NCBI RefSeq assembly: GCF_040954645.1
Contig: NC_092806.1
Location: 3,100,001-3,164,000, forward strand
Direction of reading: 5' to 3'
DNA: 64,000 bases
Source of the DNA: Diabrotica undecimpunctata
Lineage: Eukaryota > Arthropoda > Insecta > Coleoptera > Chrysomelidae
Under the pieces are notes generated by a model that had not been told where the DNA came from, ran no database searches, and saw only the letters and a list, made by a program, of their open reading frames with translations. A program made the translations under genes and the position numbers. This document shows positions 1-11,912 of this stretch, one piece after another; position 1 is the stretch's first letter, and each line of letters begins with the position of its first letter.

Positions 1-636
1 GTGACAGAAGAGTTGTGTTTGTATTGTGTACCATATATTATTTATATTTGTTTTTGAAAGTTCTATAAATTTGTTATTATTGAGATATAAAATATGTATC
101 CATAAATTCTTAGAATTATAAAGATATTTGTACAAAATTAAAATTTGTTTTTCTTTTATAAATAATAATAAGAGAACATTTCACATTAAATTAAATTAAC
201 TTGTTTCAAAAATGAGATAACCAAACTAAAGATTCTTTTTCCTGACAATTGTATAAGAAAGTTTGTACATAATAAAAGTTAGAACAACATTTGGTCTTTT
301 TTATATGTTTTATGGTATAATAAATAAATGACATTAGAAAGTTTTTAATTTTTAATTACTATATTTGTTTTTCTTGTTTATCCTGGATAAAGCAAGCAAC
401 TGAGAAATACTAGAAGCCACGAAATAAAGACTGAGAATTTTAAATTATTGCATAATTTTATTTCTTTTTTTGATTTGTTTTATAATTAATAATTAAAGTT
501 ATATAATTAATTAAGTTAATTAATAAAACTCAGCTTAATTATATCATAAGAAAAAAAAGCAGATCATAATCATATATGTTTATTTTTATTTTATAAGTAT
601 CCTAGTCTCTATTTTGACGTTCAGTTGTTGTTTCAG
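1..636. other. Intron sequence upstream of the first visible exon
   Basis: AT-rich sequence with no reading frame, repeat or RNA gene that I recognise. It ends in a pyrimidine-rich acceptor (tttcag at 631-636), so it is most likely the 3' part of an intron whose upstream exon lies outside the window. Confidence 0.6.
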
Positions 637-866
637 ATCAAGAATATTGGTACGAACAAGCGAGGATAGCCCTTCGAAAACGCCTGCAATACTCGATGGA
701 AACAGAGCGTCGACCGTTCGCCAAAAATGTAGTTCTTTTCGTCGGGGATGGCATGGGCGTTGCAACTGCCACGGCTGCACGTATTTTACGAGGTCAGAGA
801 CTGGGAAAAAGAGGTGAAGATCACGATTTGGCGTGGGATTCGTTTCCTGCCGTCGCATTAGCAAAA
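637..866 (+). CDS. ALP: Alkaline phosphatase, N-terminal exon (partial gene)
   Basis: Exon of a secreted or membrane-anchored alkaline phosphatase, a zinc/magnesium phosphomonoesterase. The acceptor is tttcag at 631-636. The first two bases finish a split codon and the frame then reads QEYWYEQARIALRKRL, a typical N-terminal ALP segment with the conserved YW. Next comes NVVLFVGDGMGVAT, where the Asp of VGDGMG is a metal ligand in the family, and then AARILRGQ and WDSFPAVALAK. The donor is gtaagt at 867, leaving the frame in phase 0. The next exon (19447) opens with TFN, which continues the family's ALSKTYN-like stretch. The start codon and signal peptide must lie upstream, so the internal Met at 696 is not the start. 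Identification is strong from motifs. Which ALP paralogue it is cannot be told here. Confidence 0.93.
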
Positions 867-1176
867 GTAAGTTATTTTTGTACGTTCAAATTCGATATTT
901 GGGGCAAAAAAAATAATTAAATGTATAGTAAAATTACTAAAGCATTTATATGAATCGGTCATTTCAGAAACAACATGAGTTTTGAGACAACAGAAATTAT
1001 AGTTTTGAGTAAATCACAAAAAACCATTTTTAAAGGGCTGCTGTAACAAAAACTGCTTTAAAATTAATTGTTGCAAATATATTTCACTATCATGTACATT
1101 ATTTCATTCAGTAGTAAATTATATGGGTAGAAAGTTAGATTTAGTGCTATCCAATGTTCATGTGGTTTGTGCTATA

Positions 1177-1819
1177 CAGCGTTCCACGTTAAGAAAATAA
1201 CATTAGGCTTATGGAGATCAGTGTTGCCAAAACTCTCAGGCATGCGGTTTACTAGATTGTCGATATATTTTTCGAATTTCCATTTTAAATTAACATTTAA
1301 CTGTAAAGTCAGAATAACAACTGAAGAACCACAAAACCTTATTATCATTATGGACATACGTACACCGTATTATTTTAAGTTGCAATTAGTAATTAGATAT
1401 ATGCATTCCAAGCGGTCCGTTTATTTGATTTTAAATCTTTAATAGCCGGCAAAGTGCATGATTTAACTAAGCAATATTTTCTACTGATTTCTATGATTCA
1501 TGGTATATGATATTCTTACCGAAAAACAAATAAACTGTCGTTACTATAATTAAAATAAGATAAAATAAAATTATCTTTTGTAAATACTATTTATTTAATT
1601 AAAATCATTTTCCCTACTTTTCATCTCTTGTTTCGATTGGGCATTTTTGGTCAATTACGTTAAAAAACATTAATTTAATTCATGTCTGTGAAAACAAAAT
1701 ACAAATTTATACAACCCCTAATCGTGCTTGTGTTCATCGTGGCATCGCTGCGCTTCTATCGTCCATAAGAAATACATGGCCCTATCTCCGCAATGTTATT
1801 TTCTTAACGTGAAACGCTC
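1177..1819. mobile_element. Mariner-type MITE (non-autonomous DNA transposon)
   Basis: The segment is bounded by near-matching terminal inverted repeats of about 28 bp. The left end at 1177 reads CAGCGTTCCACGTTAAG; the right end at 1819, read on the minus strand, gives GAGCGTTTCACGTTAAG. Each end is flanked by TA (1175-1176, 1820-1821), the target duplication of Tc1/mariner elements. The 643-bp interior has no transposase. It sits between the LDLVLSN endonuclease motif and the rest of the surrounding LINE, so it jumped into an existing LINE copy. Confidence 0.8.
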
Positions 1820-3518
1820 TATAGAAGTAGTGATTCATTTGTTCAGGAGGGTAACTATCATCCTTCTCTTAACTTGACAGTGCAGCTCAAAAGTCTCAAA
1901 TATAAAATTCATTCATCTTTTGAATATGATTATTCTAAGGGAAATTTTCTGCTTTTGTATAATCTAATTAGATCAATAAATTGGGATGGATTAAAGCATA
2001 CCAATGATGTATATAATGCTATACAAACCTTCTATGATAAAATTTTTGAATGTATTAAACAAGCAGTACCTAAAAGACAAAAATCTAACAATAGTTATAG
2101 TAAATACAGTTTTCCTAAATATTTTTCTCAAGATTTAATTTGTAAAATCAAGAAGAAGAACAAACTATATAGGCAGGTACAGGGTGGACATGTCAATATC
2201 CAAATCAAGAATGAGTACAACTGTCTTAGAAAGTCCATTAAAATGCAAACAATATCTGAGTATATAAAATATTATGACACTGTAGAAACAAATGTTTTTG
2301 GTCATTTGTGAAATCCAGAAGTAGTTCCAGGGGTATACCATCAGAAATTAAGTTAGTAAACAATATTTACACTGGTTCTAATGGAGTGTCTAATGCTTTT
2401 GCACTATACTTTAAGTCAGTCTATAGCATCTCATCCTATATAAAGATACCTAAGTTTCATGGTATTCTAAAGTTTGATGAGATAACTGAAGAAGCCATTA
2501 GAGCTGGTGTAAAGAGATTAAAACCCAAGAAATGTACAGGTAAAGATAATCTACCTTATCTATAAGGGGTGTATTGACCAACTTGTTGAAGCATTACAAG
2601 TTATATTTAATCTAGCTTTAAAAGCTAATACCTTTCCTAAAAAATTAAAAGATACCATTACATTTCCTACTTTTAAATCTGGTAATATTAATGATGTAAA
2701 AAATTATAGACTAATTAGTGTTTAAAACTTATTAAAACATTTTATTAAATCTTTTAATGAATATCAACATGGATTTCTACCGGATAGATGAACACTTACA
2801 AATTTATGTATTTTCACACAATCTTCTGCAGATGCCATAAATACTAAGAGGCAAATGGATGTAATCTTCACTGATTGTGCAACAGTATTTGATTATAGTT
2901 GATCATGGTCTATTACTAGCAAAACTGGCCACCTTTGGCCTCTCAATTAATGCATTAACATTTTTGAATTCGTACCTAGCAGATAAAAGTCAGTAAGTTA
3001 GAGTTGGTAATTTTTTCTCAGAGAAATATTCCGTAACTTCTAGAATTACTCAGAGCAGCAACCTTAGACCACTCTTATTTGCTTGCTTTATAAATGATCT
3101 TCTTAGTTGTCTCCAATTTTCCACTTGTTTAAGGTTTGCAGATCATTTTAAGATGTTTACATATGTAGAAGATCAATGTGATTGCCAACTATGACAACTA
3201 GATTTGAATGCTGTATCTAATTGGTTTCAGATAAATAGAATGGATTTAAATGTTAAAAAGTGTTCAGTGATAACCTTCACACGTAACAGAAACTTTACTA
3301 AAATGGTTTATTATATTAATAAAAGAGAATTGTCCAGATAATCCGTGTGTAAAGATCTTGGTGTGAATTTTCAGCAAAGCTTGCACTTCAATGATGACTA
3401 TCACGTTGCTACTAATAAAGCTTTTAGGATGTTAGGATTTATAATTAGAAACAACAAACATTTAAGATGATAGATGGCATAATTAAACTATATAATTCCT
3501 TGGTAACACCACATCTTG

Positions 3519-4837
3519 TGCTTTTAGATCTAGCCCATCTGAAAGCATTCATGTTGAAGCCTATGAACCTCCACTGACCTATAGGAGACAAAGAATACTT
3601 CTGAATTACTTTGCAAAGGTCTCTGCCAACCCCTCAAATCCAGCTGCCAAGCTTGTTGCCAGACACACAGTAATAAAGCCAACAGAAAAACTTAGGTTTG
3701 TATACCCATTTGACTGCAAATTACACCAGTTAATTAACAACACAGATTTTTCACATATGACCCCGATCTGTATCCCTCATACCCCGCCTTGGACCAGAAA
3801 GCAGCCTAGTTTTAACATTAGTCTATGTAGATACGACAAAAAGGAAACCCCTATTAGTATGTTTAGACAAGAGTTTAACAAAATGATTGACATGGAAAAG
3901 TTTGATACAATCTTATACACAGACGCCAGTAAAGATGAACATGGTACAAGCTGTGCTGTTACTACAACAAATGAAACAATAGCGTCATTTCGCCTCCCTA
4001 CTATCTGCAGTATACATACAGCGGAATTATATGGAATAAACAAGGCGCTAGAAGTCACACCAAAAAGCAGCAAACGTATAGCCATATGCACCGACTCTCT
4101 GTCATCGATACATTCACTAAAAACCCTAAGATCACAACACCCAATAGTCAATAAGGTACACGCTCACTGTCATCAGTTGTTAACTTCGGGCACCTCAGTC
4201 TCCATAATCTGGGTTCCTTCGCACGTAGGTGTTATTGGTAACGAGAAAGCGGACCAAGCGGCGAAAGAAGCTAATTGCCCTGATCATCCAGTTGAAAGGA
4301 TACAGCTCCATCAGGACCTAAAATATCTCTTCAGGCAATCAGTCTTGGAAAATTGGCAAGATCAATGGAGTAGAAGCACATCCAAATTACATCAAATACA
4401 ACCAATAATTCGACCACTGCAAATTCCCATACAAAAAAGAAGAGACAAAGCCATAATCAGACGAATAAGAATAGAACACACTCGTCTCACGCATGGTTAC
4501 CTCATGAGTTCTGGAAATCCACCAGTCTGCGAACGCTGCAACAACACGCGGCTTTCCATACAGCATATCCTACTTGAATGCAGTACTTTCAGCTCCACCC
4601 GACGACGGCATAACATTAGTGGTACCCTTAGTGATATACTTAGTTCACCTGGTTCAATGAACTCTTTGATTATTTTTTTAAGAGACTCTAAATTATATAA
4701 TTTAATATAAAATATTTACGAATTTTGTGAAAGTACCAAAACTGTAGCTTAATCATATATTGTAAATACCGATTTTGTTTGTTCCCGTGTCAATGACCAT
4801 AGTTGTCTAGACACGTAAATTTAAATAAAAAAAAAAA
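3519..4837 (+). mobile_element. 5'-truncated RNase H-bearing (I-group) LINE with perfect TSD
   Basis: The segment is flanked by a direct repeat aacaccacatcttg (3505-3518 and 4838-4851). It ends in an A-rich tail (4826-4838), the signature of target-primed reverse transcription. Only the 3' third of the element is present: the end of the RT region, RNase H and a short 3' UTR. It split the older Jockey/CR1-like LINE. Its 3' end (gacacgtaaa followed by taaataaaaa) closely resembles the 3' end of the minus-strand element at 19866, so the two belong to related families. Confidence 0.9.
3520..4710 (+). pseudogene. LINE polyprotein C-terminus with RNase H domain (5'-truncated)
   Basis: Open from the truncation point to the stop at 4708-4710, 396 codons without interruption. 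The first ~95 residues are the region between RT and RNase H. The RNase H domain has its acidic residues visible: Asp in LYTDAS, Glu in TAELYGI, Asp in CTDSLSS and Asp in GNEKADQAAKEA, with WVPSHVGV before the last. The C-terminus has the Cys/His signature CERCNN...HILLEC found in I-group LINEs. The reading frame is intact, but there is no endonuclease or RT, so it is a dead-on-arrival copy. The uninterrupted frame suggests a fairly recent insertion. Confidence 0.9.
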
Positions 4838-5180
4838 AACACCACATCTTGAGTATGCTTCTGTAGTTTGGTCACCCCATGCAGAAGTAAATATAGATTT
4901 AATTGAACAGGTACAGAAACGGTTTTTAAGATATCTATGTTACAAAATATAATTCTTATCCATACTTGGTGTCTTATCGGAGTATGCTTGAAACTTTCAA
5001 ATTTGTTACACTGAAACAGAGACGGAACATGCAAGCAATGCTACTTGTATATTATATTGTGAATAACTTAAAATATAAAGACTTATTCTTGATCAACTAC
5101 ATAAAGTTCTTGGTACCTAAGTTTAACTTGTGTTTTTACCATCTTCTCAGTAAGCCTACTTACAAGCGAATGACATAAAA

Positions 5181-5357
5181 GTTTTTAAAAATGTAATAAG
5201 CTAAAATTTCAGCTATTTCTTACTGTTTTTTTACAAAAAATTTTACAAAAATATCTTAAAACTCAAATAATCGTCAGCAATCTACTAGATAGTTCTGCAA
5301 TTAAACAACAGACAATTTAGAGTTAATTTATAAAGATATACAGTCCAAAAATATTCA

Positions 5358-5404
<47 letters not shown>

Positions 5405-6250
5405 TGAAAATTCATGTTAAAATTATAATATACTGTAGGTTTATGTAGAAACAGTGACATAAATCACTTAAAAAATAGAAAAAAAATCCAACGTTTCTCC
5501 TTTTCTACTTTTTGTCTAATTAAAATTTTTCCGTTTACTTTTGTATGCTGCGTCTTCTGTTTGGTTGACGGTTTACTTTTTTATTTTTCTCGAGTGTCTA
5601 GAAAAATGTGTCGACGTCTGCAGAGCTGTGCATATAAACGTAAGAAATAATTTTATGGAATATATCTAAGTGTCTCGAGGGTGTCGTTGGGAGAACGTCT
5701 AACGTGAGGCAATTTCTCATCCGGTACGTTTATTTGCCCCGTAGCTTCTAAAACCAGCAGTATACATTATACAGTGGGTTCAAAAGTGTTAAAAATTGTT
5801 TAATAAATCCATCGCAAATTAAAAGATTGACAATTCTGTAAACAAGAGGATAAAAATAGTAAAACAATTGCATACATTTAGGAATTTGTATAATTTGTAT
5901 TAATACTGGATTGCAAAGGGTATGGCAATAAACACGATCAGACTGACACTTCATGTAAAGAAATCATTTGTGGGAGGTGCAAGGGCGAGCTAGGACAAAA
6001 GAGTGAGAAGTCTTTGAAAAATTGAGAAGTTTATATCGGTACGGAAATTTTGTCCGCGCGTTTTTGTAAAATTTCAAATTTCCAATTGAATCACTCTTGT
6101 TTCGAAAAGGGAACAAATGACACTTTTCGCCAAATACACTTGTTGACGCAATATTGCTCACAAATTGTTCCTACACAGTATGTAGTTTGAAAACGTAACA
6201 TATCTCATCTCGTTCATATTAAAAATAGACATTGAGTTTTGATTTTGTTA
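5181..6250. other. Intron sequence, no recognised gene
   Basis: AT-rich sequence containing the TA microsatellite described separately. Short minus-strand reading frames at 5748-5954 and 5964-6161 have no protein signature I recognise and are probably chance. Confidence 0.5.
5361..5402. repeat. (TA)n microsatellite
   Basis: About 42 bases of nearly uninterrupted TA dinucleotide repeat between unique AT-rich sequences. Confidence 0.95.
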
Positions 6251-8643
6251 GAAAAGGTAACAAATGTTGGCCATGTTACCTTTTCGAACTAAACCAACTG
6301 AATTGGTTTGGTAACGATCGGCTTTCGGCTGACGGTAACGTATTGGAATGATAATATCACGCCAATTCTTGCAAGTACAACTAGCTCACTTGACTGTTGT
6401 TTATTGTAGTATACTCAGTGATGTCGTCTATTAGCGAGAGTGAAGATGAAATAATACGAAAAAAGCGGAAAGGTGTTGTGAATGCAGACAACTATAAACA
6501 AAATGTTATACGAAATTCTAAGGTAAAAGGAAATCATGTTAAAAAAGAAGTTCCTCAGAGAAAAACAGGAGTAAACTGTGGAGAAGTAAAAATAGTACAG
6601 TTTTAAGAGTACATAGTTATAAAAATTTCAAATATTTTTAGCTGTCTAAAGAAGTGTTGCCATATGTTTTCTTGTTAAAACAAGGCGGAAATTATAGCCA
6701 ACCTTAACCAACTTTAAAAAAAAACTGAGCAGGATCTATATCTGCATGGTCTCATAGACTCGAATCAGGTGCAAAACATTAGAAACCATAAGGCATCCGT
6801 AGCATCCAGTAAGCATAAAATTTATTCTTGTAAATACTATGTTTGTAGTAATGGGCAGAGAAAAGAAGTATGCAAGAAAGCTTTCATAAGCTTGCATAAA
6901 ATTACAATAAAAACAGTTTACCGTCTATGCAAACTAAAGTCTCAGAATAAACTTCCTCGTGATTTATGAGGAACAGCAATATCGTCTAGGCATAATGCTA
7001 TTGATAGCAACTACTTGTATCGAATTCATGAATTTGTTGATTCGTTACCTAAAAAAGAAGTCCACTACTCAAACAATATTAAAAAAATACCTGTCTGCTT
7101 CATTAAACATTAAAATTATTCATGAAATGTTTTTGGAGAGGAATCCGGATATCACCGATAAAATCATAAATTATAACTACTTCTGTTCCTATTTTAAAGA
7201 AAATTTCGATCTTTCGTTTGGCCCACCTAAGGTGTGAATGTGTGTTTACTGTATGGAAATTTAAAAACAAAGATAGCATATCCATTTTTAAATGAAAATG
7301 ATAAAAGGGTTGCTGTAGCTGAGCTTCTAGTGCATAAAAGAAGAGCAAAGAAATTCTACGCAAAAATAGATGAAATAAGCAAAATGTGCAGAGAAAGAGA
7401 GGATTTAATGGCAATAACAATCGACTGCATGCAGAATCTGCCTCTTCCCCATATTCTTGTGCAAGAGGTATTTTACTACAGGCAGCTATGGATTTATGAA
7501 TTTTGTAATAATGCTATAAAGAACCACAAAGCCTTGTTTTATTCATACCAAGAAGGAGAATCACTGAAAGGTCCAAATGAAGTATGTAAATACTTGCTCA
7601 ATTTTATTGAAGAACACGTACCCTTAACGGTAACTGAGTTGTATCTTTCCTCAGACGGATGCCCCGGCCAAAATAAAAACAATACCGTAGTACGATTTTT
7701 GTTAACGCTAACATCAAGTGGTCGGTTACAAAATATCACACATTACTTTTCGCTGAGGGGACATTCTTTTAATGAATGTGATCGAGATATTGGAATTGTG
7801 AAAAGAAAACTACGGAGACATGATAGAATATACTCTCATGATGAATATATCTCTCTCATTGAGACTTCTTCAAAAATTAAAAAAAAATAGTGTTCACAAA
7901 GTCGTTGGAACGAAAGTAATCGACGTCAAAAAATGGTGGCCACAACACTATAAGAAGCAAGTTTTGTCAATATCAAGCCATGGCAAGAACATTGCCACTG
8001 ATAAAAATGTTTCCTTTCAAGTCAGCAATTTTTATAAATTTCGATATTTTAAGGAAACTCCTGGCAAAGTAACTGCACTTCCATTTATTGATGGAATAAT
8101 CCAGGAGTGTTTTGGATTAGCCAAAAATACAAGAAAGTAGAGTTAATCTTCCTGACTGCGTTTCATATCGTCCATATTCCGGAAAATTGCCTATTAATCA
8201 TAAAAAATTGAAGACTTAAAGAAACTGTTGGTTTATATTCCAGTAGAACAAAAGAAATATTGGTCCCAGATTGTCACATGGCCTACAACAGAGCAAGCTG
8301 AACCAGCAAAAGAGGATTTCTAATTAGTGTATAGTTTATTAGTTGTATTTTCAAAATTATTTTTTTTTATATTATTTGAATTAAACTGAAATAAAATAAT
8401 GATTGCTCCATTTTTTCTTAGACTTGCACACATTTGTTTGGAAAAGATGACATATGTAAAATATTTAAACAAATATTCTATTGTATAGTGTACTTTAAGC
8501 AATTGACAACCATGGCATTGTGCAAACAACACATACACTATCAACTCATATATTTGAAAGATTTTTGTAACTACATCATTTTTAAAGAAAATCAGTTTTT
8601 TGTATTCCTGTAAACTTTGCATTTATGTACATGTTACCTTTTC
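6251..8643 (+). mobile_element. Candidate DNA transposon carrying a DUF7869-like gene
   Basis: The decayed gene at 6397-8140 lies between matching inverted 12-mers: gaaaaggtaaca at 6251-6262 and tgttaccttttc at 8632-8643. A second inverted copy of the 12-mer lies just inside the left end (6274-6285), forming a hairpin. No clear target-site duplication is visible, so the boundaries are provisional. The younger LINE at 8682 inserted just beyond the right end. Confidence 0.4.
6397..8140 (+). pseudogene. DUF7869-like, transposase-like protein, frameshifted
   Basis: I recognise this as one of a large family of arthropod proteins often labelled uncharacterised or DUF7869. The N-terminus (VNADNYKQNVIRNSKVKG, 6470 on) is followed by KKAFISLHKITIKTVYRL (about 6870-6930), EFVDSLPKKEVHY (about 7025-7065), and YLSASLNIKIIHEMFLE with LSFGPPKV up to 7234. 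The core is at 7234-7890: HKRRAKKFYAKI, TIDCMQNLPLPH, FYYRQLWIYEFC, LSSDGCPGQNKNN and SLRGHSFNECDRDIG. The tail KKWWPQHYKKQVLS runs in another frame to 8140. Frame changes near 7080, 7235 and at an A8 run (7880-7887), plus loss between 6606 and 6769, make it a pseudogene. The repeated Asp motifs suggest a DDE-type nuclease, but that is inference. Confidence 0.65.
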
Positions 8644-8681
8644 AGAAAAAGTGATTGAAATATTTACATTGCCAATTATTT

Positions 8682-11600
8682 GGGGTGTAAAGCTAGTTCG
8701 CGTCCGTAGTAGAATAATACACGTGCACCCTGGGTAATGCTAAATGAACTAACACTGTAGGCAGCCAGATAATCTAGACTCTCTAGATCTCCTGGCAAGA
8801 ACACATCACGATAAGATAATAGATATGCCTACAACTAACAATTTAAACAGACCTTCTCAGGACCAAGCGACAAAAGAACTCGGACCAAGCTTTCGAATCT
8901 GCCATTTAAATATAGAAGGTATTAGTAGAAGTAAGTGTGAGTACCTTCAAAAGGTTCTCATCAAAAATAATATCGACGTGGTCGCAATTTAGGAATCACA
9001 TGTAGAAAACGAAGAACAAATTCTCGCTAGAGGAAGAATTCATGGCTATGATTTATTGGGTGCAACTTACCATCCAGCTTATGGAGTAGCAACCTATGTT
9101 CGAAACAAAATAGAAAATGCACACGTATGTTCTACATCAGACATAAATAACATTCATACGGTTACCATACAAATTGGCGAAATTACTATCAGCAATATTT
9201 ATAAACCCCTGGCAGTCCTGTGGCCTCCGCATGTTATTCACCCACCCACACCCCTCAGTTTATGTGGGAGATTTCAACAGTCACCATGAACTCTGGAAGT
9301 ATAGGCCAAGTGATCAAAACGGCAAGGCTTTGCTAAACTGGAGCGAAGAGGTTGACACTTATTTAGTCTTTGACGCTAAAGATCAGGGAACTTTTCGATC
9401 TGCAGACTGGAAAAGAGAATACAATCCAGACCTATGCTTTGTCTCCACAAATGAAAACAATTAACCCCTGGCAACTTCACGTACAGTACTCCCAGATTTT
9501 CCTCATAGCCAACATAGACCAGTTGTAATAGAAGTTGGCATCAAAATACCAATAATAACATCTTTTCCTCGACCTAGGTGGAACTTTAAAAAAGCAGACT
9601 GGACAACTTTTACTGAGAGATTGGACAAATGTTTGGGATGGATAACCCCAACACGCGAAAACTACATGAGATTTGTTGGCGCGGTTATCTCTACAGCGAA
9701 GAAAACTATACCCAGGGGATATCGTAAAGAGTATGTCCCAGGATGGGATGAAAAATGTGAGAAATTATATCAAGAATACAACAAAAGCCAAGACCGAGAA
9801 ATTGCGGACGAACTACTGCATAGTTTGGATGCAGCCAGAAGACAAAAATGGATGGAAACTGTGGAAAAACTAAACTTTAGTAAATCAAGCATGAAAGCAT
9901 GGTCCTTACTTAGAAAACTTGGTAGTAGCAGACACACAACTAGAGATAAAGTACCAATAGTTCCCAACAGAGTGGCCTCCCACATTGTAGCTACCTCAAG
10001 AGCACCTAGAGATCGTGACCACACCACCAAAGTAAAGCAAGAACTAAAAATACTGAAGTCTGAATGCCCGCTTACATCTCAATACTCTGAAGCGTTTACT
10101 CTAGAAGAAATTAACTCAGCAATATCAGAAGTTAAGTCTGGAAAGGCACCCGGCTTCGATAAAATTCATCCAGAATTTTTACTCCACTGTGGCAAATATG
10201 CTAGGAAATGGCTGGTTGATTTCTATACAGATATGATAAAATCAGGGGAAATCCCCCACTCACTAAAAAGGGCCTCCATTATAGCCATATTAAAACCGGG
10301 AAAGGCAAATGACCAGCCTCAAAACTACCGACCGATTGCACTGCTGAGCTGTGTCTATAAACTGTTGGAACGATTAATCTACAACAGAATTAGTAATAAC
10401 ATATTTGAATTGATACCTATTGAGCAAGCAGGGTTCAGACCTAACCGCAGCTGCAGAGATCAGATCCTATCCCTAACAACACATATTGAAGCAGGTTTTC
10501 AAAGAAAGCAAAAAACATCCGTTGCTTTCATTGACCTATCAGCTGCATACGACACCGTCTGGAGACAAGGACTAATCTGCAAACTAATCCGTGGCATTCC
10601 GTGTCAAAAGATAACTAGACTCATTGATATCATGCTCACCGACAGACCTTTCCAAGTCACAATGAGCAACTCAAAAAGTGTCCAAATGAAGCTCAGCAAT
10701 GGACTGCCACAGGGATCTGTTTTGGCACCCTTACTGTTTAATTTATACATCGCGGACCTACCTAGGACAAATTCTCAGAAATTGGGCTACGTTGACGACT
10801 GGGCCATTGCAGCAAGACATAATAACATGGCAGTTACAGAAACAATACTAACGGATGACCTTGCCATTATGGGAGAATACTTTCGCAAATGGAGGCTACG
10901 GCCTAATATGACGAAAACCGAAGTGTGCTGTTTCCATCTAAATAATGCCCAAGCCAACAAAAAACTGTCCGTTCACTTTGAAGATAGACTACTAACTCAT
11001 AACACAACACCAAAATATCTTGGAGTGACTCTTGACAGAACTTCGGGTTTTAAAGAACACCTGCAAAGAACGGCAGCAAAACTGAAAACGCGAAATAATA
11101 TAATCCAAAAGCTATGTGGTACCACATGGGGGTCCTCAGCCTCTGTACTCAGATTATCTGCTATCGGACTTGTATACTCGACAGCTGAATATGCTTCCCC
11201 AGTATGGCTCAATAGCAAACACACGAAGATTATTGACACCCAATTAAACCAGACAATGCGAATGATTTCAGGTACAATTAGACCAACTCCCAACTATTGG
11301 CTTCCCATCCTGAGTCACATTCCACCGCCGAAACTACGAAGAAGGCTCTCTCTTCTCAGAGAATATCGAAAAATGCAGTCTAACCATCAACTACCCATCC
11401 ACCATGATAGGCGTGATATCGAAATGAACAGACTGCGCTCCAGATATCCTGTCATGTTAAGGGCCACCTCCTTACATCAGGAACATTTCGACCTCACCAA
11501 CGCTTGGAGAAGACAATGGGAGCGCGACTCACCACAGGAAGCTCAGCAAATGGCCTGTATCGAACAGAAACCGCCAGGCTTTGAACTGACCCGGAGTACA

Positions 11601-11900
11601 TGGACAACGCTAAACAGAATAAGAACAAGAAGCGGTAGATGTGCTGACAGCTTACATAAATGGGGAAAAGCCCTTACTCCGGAGTGTGACTGTGGTGCGC
11701 AACGACAGACCGTCCGTCACATTGTTGAAGAATGCCCCCGAAGGCGGTTCCCTGGAGTTTTTGACGAGTTCCTGAATGCGACCGGAAATGTTTTAGACTA
11801 TATTAATGCATTAGATGTTCGTTTGTAATACTGCATGTAATGTTTTATATTTCTTTTTAAATATGTGTTCTTATTGTATGCCATACGATAAATAAATAAA
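8682..11900 (+). mobile_element. Near full-length single-ORF LINE with 12-bp TSD
   Basis: A 3,219-bp element flanked by perfect copies of tgccaattattt (8670-8681 and 11901-11912). It starts with a short 5' UTR (8682-8824), encodes endonuclease and reverse transcriptase, and ends in taa-rich tandem repeats (aataaataaa, 11891-11900) instead of poly-A. This is the most complete retroelement in the window. A 5' transduction or missing 5' end cannot be excluded without other copies. Confidence 0.92.
8825..11828 (+). pseudogene. LINE endonuclease-reverse transcriptase polyprotein, three lesions
   Basis: Starts at ATG 8825 (MPTTNNLNRPSQ). The AP-endonuclease opens with FRICHLNIEGI, with ESH, GDFNSHHELW (about 9270) and SQHRPVVIE (about 9505) as later landmarks. 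Reverse transcriptase follows: LKPGKANDQPQNYRPIALLS, GFRPNRSC, FIDLSAAYDTVW, GLPQGSVLAPLLFNLY and YVDDWAI (about 10790), where Val replaces the usual Ala of YADD. The C-terminus carries CDCGAQRQTVRHIVEEC, a zinc-knuckle-like motif. Lesions are an amber stop at 8990 (likely from a Gln codon), a frameshift near 9250 and a stop at 9462. From 9465 the frame is open to the stop at 11826-11828. There is no RNase H domain. Confidence 0.9.
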
Positions 11901-11912
11901 TGCCAATTATTT

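Larger units (their letters stand above)
1100..5180 (+). mobile_element. Degraded Jockey/CR1-like LINE, split by two later insertions
   Basis: Non-LTR retrotransposon remnant on the + strand. Its endonuclease end is seen just before the MITE (GRKLDLVLSN, about 1130-1160). After the MITE the linker between endonuclease and reverse transcriptase reads in one frame at 1874-2308 and another at 2308-2565, with KPKKCTGKDNLP near 2520. RT pieces follow in shifting frames: a FAD-x motif near 3138 (Asp-Asp degraded to Asp-His), then NWFQINRMDLNVKKC and KDLGVNFQQ around 3220-3380. The C-terminal part resumes at 4852 after the second insertion and fades by about 5180. There are many stops and frameshifts, so it is inactive. 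A related element lies on the minus strand at 44600-46660. The 5' boundary is approximate and the clade assignment is tentative. Confidence 0.75.
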
